NCBI GenBank assembly: GCA_963922455.1
Contig: CAWUIO010000041.1
Coordinates: forward strand, 1-49,850
Source: CAWUIO01 sp963922455
GTDB taxonomy: Bacteria > Bacteroidota > Bacteroidia > Cytophagales > Microscillaceae
Reading direction: 5' to 3'
Length of the DNA: 49,850 nt
Part shown: positions 1 through 7,001 of the stretch, piece by piece
Layout: every line of letters begins with the position of its first letter
Position numbering within the stretch: the first letter of the stretch is position 1
The notes under the pieces: generated by a model
Databases searched by the model: none
What the model saw: the letters and a program-made list of their open reading frames with translations, nothing else
What the model was told of the DNA's origin: nothing
Made by a program: the position numbers and the translations under genes

Positions 1-588
1 GCCAGTATTGCCTTTGATGGGACGGTTACCATCCAGCTTGCGGGAATGGTTGAGGAGGCTTAGTTTGATTTTGTTTTGGGCACACTTCCGGCTGACGATG
101 ACCTGGACGTGCATTTGAGGGCCTTCTTTGAGTTCGCCTTTTTTCTTTTGCCCGAGCTGGACTTCCCTATCCGTATGCTTGTACTCCCGATGCTGCTCGA
201 GCTTGGCGTACCAAACCAGGTCTTTACTTTGGAGCCCCTTGTTGAAATTCTCCGCATAAATATCCATCACTTCCTGGGCATAGGCTTTCAGCTTTTCCGG
301 ATCATTTCCGATGTGCTTCAGTTCATCCTGGCTGGGACTGATATTGACGAGGAAGAATTTATCACCCTTGGCCCCTAGCTTCTTTTTGTTGCTATCCATA
401 TGGGCAATGACGCGATGGGACGGTACCTGGTCTTCGGTATGAGAAAAGAAAAACTCCCGTTCTTCAACAGGTTTGAGCTGGGTTTGGGCTTTGTCCAAGT
501 AGTTTTCTTTTTCCAAGTAGTAAACAAAAGCCCGGCAGGAGCCCTTGTTGTCGCCTTTATCAGAAGTGGTGATATTGAGAAAGGGCAT
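1..588 (-). CDS. DUF5712-type relaxase/mobilization protein (3' end outside window)
   Basis: The minus-strand frame is open from an ATG at 588 to the window edge (196 codons, no stop). The product starts MPFLNITTSDKGDNKGSCRA and contains FVYYLEKENYL, FFFSHTEDQVPSHRVIAHMD and HVQVIVSRK. This layout matches the BmpH/DUF5712 mobilization proteins of Bacteroidota, which act as relaxases that nick the origin of transfer. In such enzymes a His-rich beta-strand near the VSR motif binds the metal. The ATG lies 4 bases after the stop of the BfmA-like gene, so the two are translationally linked. The C-terminal part is missing, so I cannot tell whether the protein is intact. It could be a degenerate copy, but the visible part has no frameshift. 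Confidence 0.7.
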   Translation of the reverse strand, partial: MPFLNITTSDKGDNKGSCRAFVYYLEKENYLDKAQTQLKPVEEREFFFSHTEDQVPSHRVIAHMDSNKKKLGAKGDKFFLVNISPSQDELKHIGNDPEKLKAYAQEVMDIYAENFNKGLQSKDLVWYAKLEQHREYKHTDREVQLGQKKKGELKEGPQMHVQVIVSRKCAQNKIKLSLLNHSRKLDGNRPIKGNTG

Positions 589-592
589 GGCT

Positions 593-1006
593 TTATCTTT
601 TGCTCATGATTTCCTCAAACATGCTTTTCAGCTTTTTCTGGTTTTCCACAATCTGGCGGAGCTGGTCTTTGGAGGGGGCCTGCTCCATAAAGGCATGGAG
701 TTGCTTATTGGCCAGGCCGATTTCTTCCAGCATGGGGGCAAGCTTTTCCTTCTCTTGGGTGCGGATAAAAGAGATCAAACGCTTGTCCAGTTTCTTGATG
801 GCTTCGGTGCTGCCCTCTACTTTCAGGTCCTCCGGATCGTGGCCGGTGCGGTAGAAATACAAAATCATTTTTTGGGCAAAGTCCTTGGCTGAGGTATTGT
901 ACTTTTTGGCGAGTTCCCAGAGCTTCTTTCCGGAGCCTTGGTTGACGGCAAAAGTGGTGGGTTTTTCCTTGGATATAAGGGTTCTTATAAAAATGCCTTC
1001 TGGTTT
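593..1006 (-). CDS. BfmA/BtgA-like mobilization accessory protein, 5' end uncertain
   Basis: The frame is open between a TGA at 1007-1009 and the stop at 593-595. It encodes KPTTFAVNQGSGKKLWELAK, then KDFAQKMILYFYRTGHDPED and a helical, Lys/Glu-rich tail ending MSKR. The first part resembles the DNA-binding N-terminus of BfmA/BtgA mobilization proteins, which assist the relaxase at oriT. The only in-frame ATG (868) would remove that domain. If one base of the A5 run at 989-993 is extra, the frame joins an ATG at 1055, giving a protein that starts MGRKFINRLYPVSKLLKTRR. Either a non-ATG start (ATT at 992-994) or a frameshift is therefore needed. It sits directly upstream of the relaxase gene. 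Confidence 0.6.
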   Translation of the reverse strand, partial: KPEGIFIRTLISKEKPTTFAVNQGSGKKLWELAKKYNTSAKDFAQKMILYFYRTGHDPEDLKVEGSTEAIKKLDKRLISFIRTQEKEKLAPMLEEIGLANKQLHAFMEQAPSKDQLRQIVENQKKLKSMFEEIMSKR

Positions 1007-1067
1007 TCAATAGCTTACTAACAGGATATAAACGGTTTATAAATTTCCTTCCCAAAACCCCCGGAGG

Positions 1068-1114
1068 GCGAGCGGAAACTAGGGCAAACGCAGTGCTGCC
1101 CTAGTTCCGCTCGC
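1068..1114. other. Large imperfect hairpin upstream of mob genes; candidate oriT
   Basis: Left arm 1068-1086 (GCGAGCGGAAACTAGGGCA) pairs with right arm 1097-1114 (TGCCCTAGTTCCGCTCGC), with one bulged A and a 10-nt loop. It lies 13 bases beyond the ATG at 1055 that could start the BfmA-like gene. Relaxase origins of transfer are usually inverted repeats directly upstream of the mob operon, which is why I suggest oriT. No T-run follows on either strand, so a simple terminator is less likely. The role is inference. Confidence 0.45.
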
Positions 1115-1206
1115 TCTTAAAAAGACACTTAAGACTACTGAGAAAAATTGCTTTACTGAGCTGGGGAGTATGTAAGAAATGTGTATATAGTAAATTGTAT
1201 TATTCT

Positions 1207-1224
1207 ACGTTTAATGCTAAACGT
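1207..1224. other. Perfect short inverted repeat ACGTTTA-ATGC-TAAACGT
   Basis: Seven-base perfect arms around a 4-nt centre lie in the AT-rich gap between the mob hairpin and the XRE gene (1115-1297). It could be a regulator site, part of the transfer origin, or the hairpin ending the XRE transcript, although no T-run follows. The rest of this gap shows no gene. Confidence 0.35.
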
Positions 1225-1297
1225 TCAAGTGAGTTTTTTTTCGTATCGATAGGGTAAGTTATTTATACACTTATTATAGGAGAATCCAATTCTAGGG

Positions 1298-1798
1298 TTA
1301 TCCTTTTAATCCCTTTATATAGTTTTCGGTGATGGTTTCTATAGCTTCGGGACTTGCTTGTTTTAAGCGGTCTGCTAAGATTCTCATCTGCTCATATTTT
1401 AATTTCCGTTCCCCTTCTAAAATGGTTTCAAAGTTTTTGATTAAACCTCTTAGAAGCTCGATATTTTCCTGCAATTGGACTTTCTCTTCTTGATGAGACT
1501 CCTTTTGCATTTGTAGTTCTTGTACACAAATTTCGTTGTGGGCCTTTAATTCGGCTATCCTTATTTTCAAATCTTTGACCTCTTTTTGGGGATTAGAAAA
1601 ATTATGGCCTAGGAGCAACTCTTCTACGGGAACATCCATTGCGCGGGCAATTTGCGTGACTTGCTCAAGGGTCAACTTTACCCCCCTTTTCTCAAGTCGA
1701 CTGTAATTAGAGGTATCCATGCCTAACTCTTCGGCGATATCGGCTTGTCTTAAACTTTTGCCTTCGCGTATTTGCTTGATCATCTGAGCTAAATCCAT
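1298..1798 (-). CDS. XRE-family HTH regulator with C-terminal coiled coil
   Basis: A 166-residue protein starting MDLAQMIKQIREGKSLRQAD. Residues 1-60 form a Cro/C1-type helix-turn-helix (RQADIAEELGMDTSNYSRLE). Residues about 70-130 are a long Glu/Lys/Gln-rich coiled coil that probably drives oligomerisation. I chose the ATG at 1798 because the longer frame from 1858 adds a hydrophobic stretch outside the domain and overlaps the palindromes at 1844-1862. XRE proteins in mobile elements usually repress their own promoter and the element's replication or transfer genes. It is divergent from the RHH gene at 2002, so it may control both through the shared upstream region. Confidence 0.85.
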   Translation of the reverse strand: MDLAQMIKQIREGKSLRQADIAEELGMDTSNYSRLEKRGVKLTLEQVTQIARAMDVPVEELLLGHNFSNPQKEVKDLKIRIAELKAHNEICVQELQMQKESHQEEKVQLQENIELLRGLIKNFETILEGERKLKYEQMRILADRLKQASPEAIETITENYIKGLKG

Positions 1799-1843
1799 TG
1801 TGAAATTAATGATCCTAATTTGACTGAAAGATTGGATAAGATA

Positions 1844-1862
1844 TGCAAATATTTGCAAATAT
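1844..1862. promoter_or_regulatory. Overlapping palindromes, candidate XRE operator
   Basis: Two overlapping perfect palindromes, TGCAAATATTTGCA (1844-1857) and ATATTTGCAAATAT (1849-1862), lie about 46 bases before the XRE start in the divergent gap 1799-2001. Placement and symmetry fit an autoregulatory operator. The binding protein is inferred. Confidence 0.5.
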
Positions 1863-2001
1863 ACTAATATATATTGTACATATTTAGTGCAGGTATTGGT
1901 ACATAGATAAAATTTATCCCAATTTAAATGGTTTAATTTTGCATATATATAGGTAGTTTAGTTATATTAGAATGTGCAAAATTTAAAGATTAAATTTACT
2001 T

Positions 2002-2199
2002 ATGGTATCAAAAGAAGAGTTGGCTTTTCTTGGTATTAAAATACCAAAGGCCTTGAAAAAACGGATTATGGCCATTTCCCATACGCGGAGGATGAACGAG
2101 CAATCTGGTGCCTCGATGAGTGCTGTTGCCTTGGAAGCACTTTCTAGGGGTATGGAGAAAATTGAAGCTAAGGAAATAGCAAATAATATGGGGAGTTAA
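2002..2199 (+). CDS. Small ribbon-helix-helix-like DNA-binding protein
   Basis: A 65-residue basic protein (MVSKEELAFLGIKIPKALKK) with a short beta-strand candidate (FLGIKIP) followed by two helices (ALKKRIMAISHTRRMNEQ and GASMSAVALEALSRGMEK). This is the size and layout of Arc/MetJ-type RHH proteins, which include plasmid partition, antitoxin and MobC-like factors. No toxin-like partner is adjacent. Its neighbours are HTH regulators, so it may control copy number or transfer. It is transcribed away from the XRE gene at 1298 and converges on the one at 2208, with an 8-base gap between stops. The family call rests on pattern only. Confidence 0.6.
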   Translation: MVSKEELAFLGIKIPKALKKRIMAISHTRRMNEQSGASMSAVALEALSRGMEKIEAKEIANNMGS

Positions 2200-2207
2200 G
2201 GTAAGGC

Positions 2208-2603
2208 TTAGCTTTTGTTTTGTTGATCGATGAGTTTTTGTAGTAGTTCTAGCATTTGGGCTTGGTTTTTTTTGATTTGTTTTATGTCTTCAGTGTTTTG
2301 CCCGGTGGCTTGTAACATTTGGGTAAAGTAATTAGCCAAGCTATTTGGATTGATCACTATCTGGGGCTGTTCGGAAGTTGCTTCTTCTAAGAAAGGATTG
2401 GTGAGTTCCAATTTGTCAATAATGGTGAGAAAACGGTTCAAGGGGAAGGGAATCTTACCTTGCTCCATATAAGCATAGTTGGATTTACTCATTCCTAAAA
2501 TTTCGGCCATCTTTTCTTGGCTGATTCCTTTTTCTTTACGGACTCTTTTTATCTTTTCCCGAATCTTGGTCAATAAATGGGTTTGTTCAATACCATCGGA
2601 CAT
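2208..2603 (-). CDS. XRE-family HTH regulator
   Basis: A 131-residue protein with an N-terminal Cro/C1 helix-turn-helix at about residues 10-70 (GISQEKMAEILGMSKSNYAY) and a C-terminal amphipathic helix rich in Gln and Lys (about 95-131) that looks like a dimerisation element. It is unrelated to the XRE protein at 1298 outside the HTH. It is divergent from the membrane-HTH gene at 2805, with inverted repeats in the gap that could be its operators. It probably represses itself and that gene. Specific targets are unknown. Confidence 0.85.
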   Translation of the reverse strand: MSDGIEQTHLLTKIREKIKRVRKEKGISQEKMAEILGMSKSNYAYMEQGKIPFPLNRFLTIIDKLELTNPFLEEATSEQPQIVINPNSLANYFTQMLQATGQNTEDIKQIKKNQAQMLELLQKLIDQQNKS

Positions 2604-2632
2604 TATTGGCAGTGTTTTTATAATAATTGAAC

Positions 2633-2714
2633 GAGAATGAATAAAATAACTTTATTTTTCCAATGACATTCTCTAAATTTGATTTTAAACGAGTTAGGTT
2701 GAACTATATTCAAC
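2633..2714. promoter_or_regulatory. Inverted repeats in divergent promoter region
   Basis: GAGAATG (2633-2639) is repeated inverted as CATTCTC (2667-2673). GTTGAA-CTATA-TTCAAC (2698-2714) is a separate hyphenated palindrome. Both lie between divergent genes (XRE at 2603, membrane-HTH at 2805) and are placed to act as operators. Function is inferred. Confidence 0.4.
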
Positions 2715-2804
2715 AAAATTACAAATTTTTAACTTATTCTTATTAATAACCAAAGCCCTCACGCCGGCAAGCTGAAGAGGGCTTGGTCAAACTTCACGAA
2801 CAAT

Positions 2805-3668
2805 ATGAAGCTTAGTTTTTTATTTCCTTGGCGGGATCTAGGTACCCAAGGGGGCCTAGTTTCCGAAACTTCCATCAAAAATAAACATTCCTGGGAAGAA
2901 AACCCCCAGAACCGATCTAGGATTCGGGATGAAGATAGCATTTTTGGCTTTGTCTTTCAACACTTAGAGGTTTTTCTGCTTATTGGGATGGGCTTTATGA
3001 TTTTTGCCCTTTTCAACACATTTACCCAATTTATTTATGAACAAGCTACCTTTATCAAGGAACCGGAAAGGTTACGCTTTGCCCGAACTTTGGTCTTTGG
3101 CCTAATGGGTGTAGAAGTCCTCTTGGCCTTGGCTACATCTTATTTTCGAAAGCGGGGGGAATGGGCCAAAAGTATTTTGGTTACGGCGGTGGCCTTGGTT
3201 ATTGCTTATTACAACCACATTAGTATTACGGAAATTTTTGCCAGCTTGGCCGATAGCTCTGAGGCAGTAAAGGTGAAACTATTGTTGACTAACTGGTTGA
3301 TTTTTGGCTTGGGTGAAATCGTGTCTTTACTTATGAACAGTAAAGGCAAGGACCAAATATCAGCCAATCCACCCATTTGGTTCCAACAATATCTGAGGGA
3401 ACAATCCCTTGATGATATGAAGGGCGCGCAGGATTTTCCAATTCCAGCTCAGGGCGGCCAAGTTGCCCCATTCTCTAAACCAAAGTCCGTGGCTATTGGG
3501 TACACCTACTCTCAATCCAAAAGCAAGTCCATTGCTAAGCGGGGACCTAGTATTGATTACCGTAAAATGGCCTTTTATGTGAAAGAAGGGCATCCTACTA
3601 AGAAAATTGCTGAATTACTGGGATGCTCAGAAAGTTCGGTTCGCCGTTTTAAATCGCAAAATAGGTAG
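2805..3668 (+). CDS. Membrane protein with C-terminal helix-turn-helix
   Basis: A 287-residue protein I cannot assign to a named family. Hydrophobic segments lie at about residues 50-72 (VFLLIGMGFMIFALFN), 96-113 (LVFGLMGVEVLLALAT), 121-140 (SILVTAVALVIAYYN) and 158-176 (LLLTNWLIFGLGEIVSLLM). A polar Ser/Lys/Gln linker follows (about 180-250). The end (YVKEGHPTKKIAELLGCSES, then SVRRFKSQ) looks like a resolvase or Hin-type HTH. The arrangement suggests a membrane-anchored DNA-binding protein, perhaps tethering the element or sensing the envelope. It stands between the regulator block and the replication genes. A hairpin overlaps its stop codon. Topology and role are inference. Confidence 0.7.
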   Translation: MKLSFLFPWRDLGTQGGLVSETSIKNKHSWEENPQNRSRIRDEDSIFGFVFQHLEVFLLIGMGFMIFALFNTFTQFIYEQATFIKEPERLRFARTLVFGLMGVEVLLALATSYFRKRGEWAKSILVTAVALVIAYYNHISITEIFASLADSSEAVKVKLLLTNWLIFGLGEIVSLLMNSKGKDQISANPPIWFQQYLREQSLDDMKGAQDFPIPAQGGQVAPFSKPKSVAIGYTYSQSKSKSIAKRGPSIDYRKMAFYVKEGHPTKKIAELLGCSESSVRRFKSQNR

Positions 3669-3685
3669 CAAATTGCTGCCTATTT
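3659..3685 (+). terminator. Hairpin overlapping the end of the membrane-HTH gene
   Basis: AAATAGGTAGCA (3659-3670) pairs with TGCTGCCTATTT (3674-3685) over 12 positions, with one G-U pair and a 3-nt loop. It overlaps the TAG stop. Only a weak T-rich stretch follows, so it may terminate transcription or protect the 3' end. Confidence 0.5.
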
Positions 3686-3809
3686 GTTGATTAGGTCCTT
3701 GGAAGCAATTTTAGTCATTCATTTTTTTACTTTTCTAATTGGTTTTGGTACCAAACAAGCCCCTGTAATCCATTTAGGGGTTGAAATGGGGTTTATGTTT
3801 GTTTATCAT

Positions 3810-3940
3810 GGCTTAGGGATGGAGCGGCATGTTTGAGCTCGTGTTGGCTTTGTAGGGAAAGGCAGCGAGTAGCGAGAGCCCGGCCCGCGCATCACGCTTG
3901 TGAATGTCCCACAGCTATCTGTATGCGCGGGCAAGCCCCT
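3810..3940 (+). repeat. Dispersed GC-rich repeat, copy 1
   Basis: Starts GGCTTAGGGATGGAGCGG, carries AGCGAGTAGCGAGAGCCC followed by GGCCCGCGC, then a unique stretch of about 36 bases, and ends GCGCGGGCAAGCCCCT. The same layout recurs at seven other places. GCGCGGG pairs with CCCGCGC around the variable stretch, and GGCTT/AAGCC mark the outer ends. This copy lies upstream of the helicase gene and produces a spurious N-terminal extension of its frame (from 3833). The rest of the gap 3669-4015 shows no gene. Confidence 0.85.
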
Positions 3941-4015
3941 GCAAATCTGCTTTATATACGCTTTCCAAAAAGCTCTTCCTTAGGACTTATGGCCCTAATT
4001 AAATTTTCAAAAATT

Positions 4016-5311
4016 ATGAGCAAGAATAAAGATTATATTAAAGATACATATGTCCGGGTTGGAGTAAATTATTTCAAGCGTATAACGCGAAGGGATTCCC
4101 GGGGCTTTGCCTATGAAATATTAGAGAAGTGGGGCAAGGATACCATAACGGATGATTATGCTAGCCGGGACAATCCGAAGCCCCATCGGGAGGTACCCCG
4201 GTTTGACCAGTTTTGCAATGTGCCAGATAATACGGATACCTACCAGAAAATCCATTATAAGGCTTTTAATATTTACCAGAAACCTGGCCACGAAGTCCGA
4301 AAGGGGAGTATTGATAAGACTATGGCTTTCCTAAGCCATGTCTATGGGAAAAGTCTAGATTTTGGCTTGGACTATATCAGTATTTTGTGGCGTTTCCCGA
4401 AGGAACGCTTACCCATCCATTGCTTGGTGAGCAAAGAACAGAAAACGGGCAAGTCTACCTTCATTGAGTGGCTCCGGATGATTTTTCAGAGTAATTGCGC
4501 GATCATTCAAAATCAAGATATTGAGGGACAGTTTAATTCGCATTATGCTACAAAATTAATTGTAGCAATTGAGGAGGCCAATCTTCGGGAGGACCGGCGA
4601 AAAATCTCGGAGAAGATCAAGTTTATTACAACCTCTACAAGTACGTTTATCAACTTTAAAGGTATTGATAAAAAGGAGGTAGATTATTATGGCAAGCTCT
4701 TTATTAACTCAAATGAGGAAAAGGATTTCATTTACATTGAAGGTGAGGATACTCGCTATTTTGTGCGTAAAATTCCGAAGATTAAAGTAGAGGATCCCGA
4801 TATTCTGGATGGGCTTTCCCAGGAAATTCCGGCTTTTTTATATTTCATTCAGGAAAGGGAAATAATACACCCTAAAAAGTCTAGGCTCTGGTTTGCTCCT
4901 GAGGTATACCATACTCAAGCCAAAATGGAAGTAATGAAACATACCAAGCCCAAATGGCAACGCTTCTTGGATGAATTTATCCGAGAATGTTTCATGGCTT
5001 TTAGGGAGGATGTCTTGGAGTTTTCGCCCAAGGATATCCAGGATCAGGTGCGTAAAGATTGCCTCCATATTGACCGCATGAAGATCATTGATTATTTCAA
5101 GGCAATGGGACTGCTACCTTCTCCAAAAATTAAAAGGTATGTCTGTTACAATTTGGAGAAGTTTCAGGAGATGGGGGATGAGCTGGATATTGGGCTTCAT
5201 AAACCACTTAAAACAGGGCGGCCTTACCAGTTTAAACGGGCAGACTTTTTAGAGGATGAATCTCAGGATAGTGCAATGGGATCACGTCCAAAAGATGAGC
5301 TCCCCATTTGA
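4016..5311 (+). CDS. DUF5906 / VirE-like primase-helicase (replication protein)
   Basis: A 431-residue protein beginning MSKNKDYIKDTYVRVGVNYF. A P-loop (EQKTGKST, residues 141-148) is followed by an acidic Walker B-like strand (LIVAIEEANL) and a sensor-like strand ending in Asn (YGKLFINSNEE), as in the SF3-like superfamily of plasmid and phage replicative helicases and the DUF5906 proteins of Bacteroidota elements. The C-terminal third (WQRFLDEFIRECF onward) looks like a winged-helix-type region. It probably unwinds the element's origin, next to the iteron cluster just downstream and the primase after it. I chose the ATG at 4016 because the longer frame translates the dispersed repeat. Confidence 0.8.
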   Translation: MSKNKDYIKDTYVRVGVNYFKRITRRDSRGFAYEILEKWGKDTITDDYASRDNPKPHREVPRFDQFCNVPDNTDTYQKIHYKAFNIYQKPGHEVRKGSIDKTMAFLSHVYGKSLDFGLDYISILWRFPKERLPIHCLVSKEQKTGKSTFIEWLRMIFQSNCAIIQNQDIEGQFNSHYATKLIVAIEEANLREDRRKISEKIKFITTSTSTFINFKGIDKKEVDYYGKLFINSNEEKDFIYIEGEDTRYFVRKIPKIKVEDPDILDGLSQEIPAFLYFIQEREIIHPKKSRLWFAPEVYHTQAKMEVMKHTKPKWQRFLDEFIRECFMAFREDVLEFSPKDIQDQVRKDCLHIDRMKIIDYFKAMGLLPSPKIKRYVCYNLEKFQEMGDELDIGLHKPLKTGRPYQFKRADFLEDESQDSAMGSRPKDELPI

Positions 5312-5333
5312 TCCTGTCAGCAACTTGATTTAG

Positions 5334-5515
5334 TTTGTAACATTGTAACATATATACTTAAGTAATTAGAATATAGAAACTTACAACGTTACAACATGTT
5401 ACAAAGTGTTACAAATTATGTTTAGTTGCCCGTTACAATGTTACAAACCCTAAAAGTTTGTAACGTTGGGAGAGCTTGATTATAAAGCATTTAGCAAGTG
5501 TTACAATGTTACAAA
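5334..5515. repeat. Iteron-like cluster of GTTACAA; candidate replication origin or operator
   Basis: Ten exact copies of GTTACAA or its complement occur in 182 bases. Starts on plus: 5388, 5398, 5408, 5432, 5440, 5500 and 5508. Starts in inverted form: 5335, 5343 and 5458. A near copy, CTTACAA, is at 5380. Copies are spaced 8 or 10 bases within groups. The 16-mer GTTACAATGTTACAAA occurs at 5432 and 5500, and its exact reverse complement is at 5334. The cluster lies between helicase and primase genes and fills the otherwise gene-free gap 5312-5589. Iterons bound by an initiator are the classical explanation; an autoregulatory operator is the alternative. Confidence 0.75.
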
Positions 5516-5589
5516 GTTTTTTAGCTTCCTCGTGAGGATTTGTTTTTTGGGCTTGGGGGAATCTTGATATAGTATAATTGGGAGTAACA

Positions 5590-6486
5590 ATGAAAGAAGA
5601 AAAGTATTCCAAAAAAGAAGTTGAAAATGCGAAGAGGGTATCCATCTTAGGATATTTGGCAAGTAAAGGATTTAAGGCGGGACGTCACTACCCAGCTTAT
5701 GTGTTGATGAGCTCTCCCTTACGGCTTGACCGGACACCAAGCTTTAAGGTTGACAAAAAGTTAAACCACTGGTTTGACTTTGGTACCCGTGAAAATGGGG
5801 ATGTTATTGAGTTGGTAAAAAGGTTGGAAAATAAGTCCTTTCTGCAAGCGGTTCAAATACTACTTGAGCAAAGTCAATCTTTTTCTTTTCATTGTGCAGA
5901 TACTTATGAGTGTATCAGGGAATCCGAAAGCCCCCAGATCCTAAAAGTTAAATCACAAGTCACCAATAAGGCCTTGATGGATTATTTGCAGTTCCGAAGA
6001 ATACCATTGGAACTGGCCAGCTTGTATTTAAATGAAATATATTACCGAGTCAATGGGAAAGATTACTTTGCATTAGGCTTTAAAAATGGTTCGGGTGGAT
6101 ATGAAGTTAGGAATAAGTATTTCAAGGGGACACTTGGCCCAAAGGATGTCACGTTGATTAATGGTCAGCCGATGCCACGGGTTTATGTATGCGTCTTCGA
6201 GGGGGTTTTGGATTTTCTCAGTTTGCTAGCCTATCGGGGGCTTAGTAGACCTAGTTTGAATGTGCTTATCCTTAACTCTCTCAGTTTAGTGGATCGAGGG
6301 TTAGAGTATATCCGAATGCATAATTGGGCATATCTATACTTGGACTATGATGAGGCCGGCAGGAAAGCCTCGAGCAGGATTCTGAAAGAAAATTATTGGA
6401 ATGGGCAATCGGAAACGACGGATTGCTCTGTTTTTTATGGAGAAAGGGGCTTTAAGGATTTTAATGAGTTTTGGCAAAGTTTTTAA
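5590..6486 (+). CDS. CHC2-like/Toprim primase of mobile element
   Basis: A 298-residue protein. Residues about 10-95 resemble the DnaG zinc-binding N-terminal domain (SPLRLDRTPSFKVDKKLNHW, FDFGTRENGDVIELV), but the zinc-binding Cys/His set is absent, as is usual in Bacteroidota element primases. The C-terminal half is a Toprim domain with the acidic motifs VYVCVFEGVLDFLS (motif Glu) and YLYLDYDEAGRKASSRIL (DxD). It should synthesise RNA primers for element replication together with the helicase at 4016. The ATG at 5590 is preceded by GGAG at 5581-5584, one of the few clear ribosome sites in the window, so I prefer it to an upstream TTG at 5578. Confidence 0.8.
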   Translation: MKEEKYSKKEVENAKRVSILGYLASKGFKAGRHYPAYVLMSSPLRLDRTPSFKVDKKLNHWFDFGTRENGDVIELVKRLENKSFLQAVQILLEQSQSFSFHCADTYECIRESESPQILKVKSQVTNKALMDYLQFRRIPLELASLYLNEIYYRVNGKDYFALGFKNGSGGYEVRNKYFKGTLGPKDVTLINGQPMPRVYVCVFEGVLDFLSLLAYRGLSRPSLNVLILNSLSLVDRGLEYIRMHNWAYLYLDYDEAGRKASSRILKENYWNGQSETTDCSVFYGERGFKDFNEFWQSF

Positions 6487-6571
6487 ATGTCTTTTTCTCT
6501 GCTTGCATCCAAAAAAAATCAATGATAGAAATTTATATCACAAATTAGTATAGCCTTAACACTTATATATC

Positions 6572-6862
6572 ATGGAAGAATTTGAGCCACTCTTAGAACA
6601 ACTAAAGAAGATTGAATATTTACTGCTCAGACAACTAAGAAATGAGATAATGACTTTGAATGACTTAGTAAGTTTGACTGGTTGGAGTAAGTCCTATATA
6701 TACAAATTGACTTCTGGGAAACATATCCCTCACTACAAACCTGGTGGTAAATCCATCTACTTCAAGCGAGAAGAAGTGGAAAAGTTTTTGTTTTCCGAAA
6801 ATAGTCGAGTTAGTACAATAGATGAGATTAAGGAAGAATCGCTTAGGCTATTTGGAAAATAA
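6572..6862 (+). CDS. Excisionase-like HTH protein (HTH_17/AlpA type)
   Basis: A 96-residue protein. Residues 25-75 form a MerR-like winged helix of the excisionase class (MTLNDLVSLTGWSKSYIYKL, then GKHIPHYKPGGKSIYFKREE). An N-terminal helix (EPLLEQLKKIEYLLLRQLRN) probably dimerises it. Bacteroidota mobilizable elements carry such proteins as excision or regulatory factors, often beside an integrase, but none lies in this window. It is the last element-type gene before the tRNA. It could instead be a general regulator of the replication genes. Confidence 0.8.
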   Translation: MEEFEPLLEQLKKIEYLLLRQLRNEIMTLNDLVSLTGWSKSYIYKLTSGKHIPHYKPGGKSIYFKREEVEKFLFSENSRVSTIDEIKEESLRLFGK

Positions 6863-6953
6863 GACTAAACCAAGAATGGTATCTTACCTGGTTGATAATC
6901 AGTATATTTGTATAAATGAAGAAAAGGGATTTTGTATGTGCCATGTATGTCCC

Positions 6954-6991
6954 AAAAAAAAACACCTAGCGGCTAAAATGGCTAAGTGTTT
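6954..6991 (-). terminator. Rho-independent terminator of the CAU tRNA
   Basis: On the minus strand AAACACTTAGC (6991-6981) pairs with GCTAGGTGTTT (6970-6960), with one mismatch, and is followed by a run of nine T. It lies just after the tRNA 3' end and faces the right way to end its transcript. Confidence 0.75.
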
Positions 6992-7001
6992 GATAATGAA
7001 G

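Larger units (their letters stand above)
1..6900. mobile_element. Mobilizable genomic element or integrated plasmid (partial, left end outside window)
   Basis: The first 6.9 kb groups genes typical of Bacteroidota mobilizable elements: a DUF5712-type relaxase, a BfmA-like accessory protein, XRE regulators, a DUF5906 helicase, a Toprim primase and an excisionase-like HTH protein. From about 1.1 kb onward it is visibly more AT-rich than the chromosome after 7.1 kb. An iteron-like cluster lies between the two replication genes. A CAU tRNA lies just to the right with its 3' end facing the element. I find no integrase and no second copy of the tRNA 3' end, so neither boundary is proven. The right limit given is where the last element-type gene ends. 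Confidence 0.7.

Noticed and set aside
76..378. Plus-strand open frame of 100 codons opposite the relaxase
   Set aside because: Leu/Phe-rich composition typical of the antisense of a Lys/Glu-rich gene; the minus frame matches a known mobilization family.
705..1055. 116-codon minus frame starting at ATG 1055
   Set aside because: Its C-terminal part is out of frame with the BfmA-like sequence; only its first about 22 residues could belong to the real gene through a frameshift.
5334..5515. GTTACAA repeats as a CRISPR array
   Set aside because: Units are 7-16 bases with 1-50 base gaps, in both orientations, with no spacer of constant size and no cas genes.
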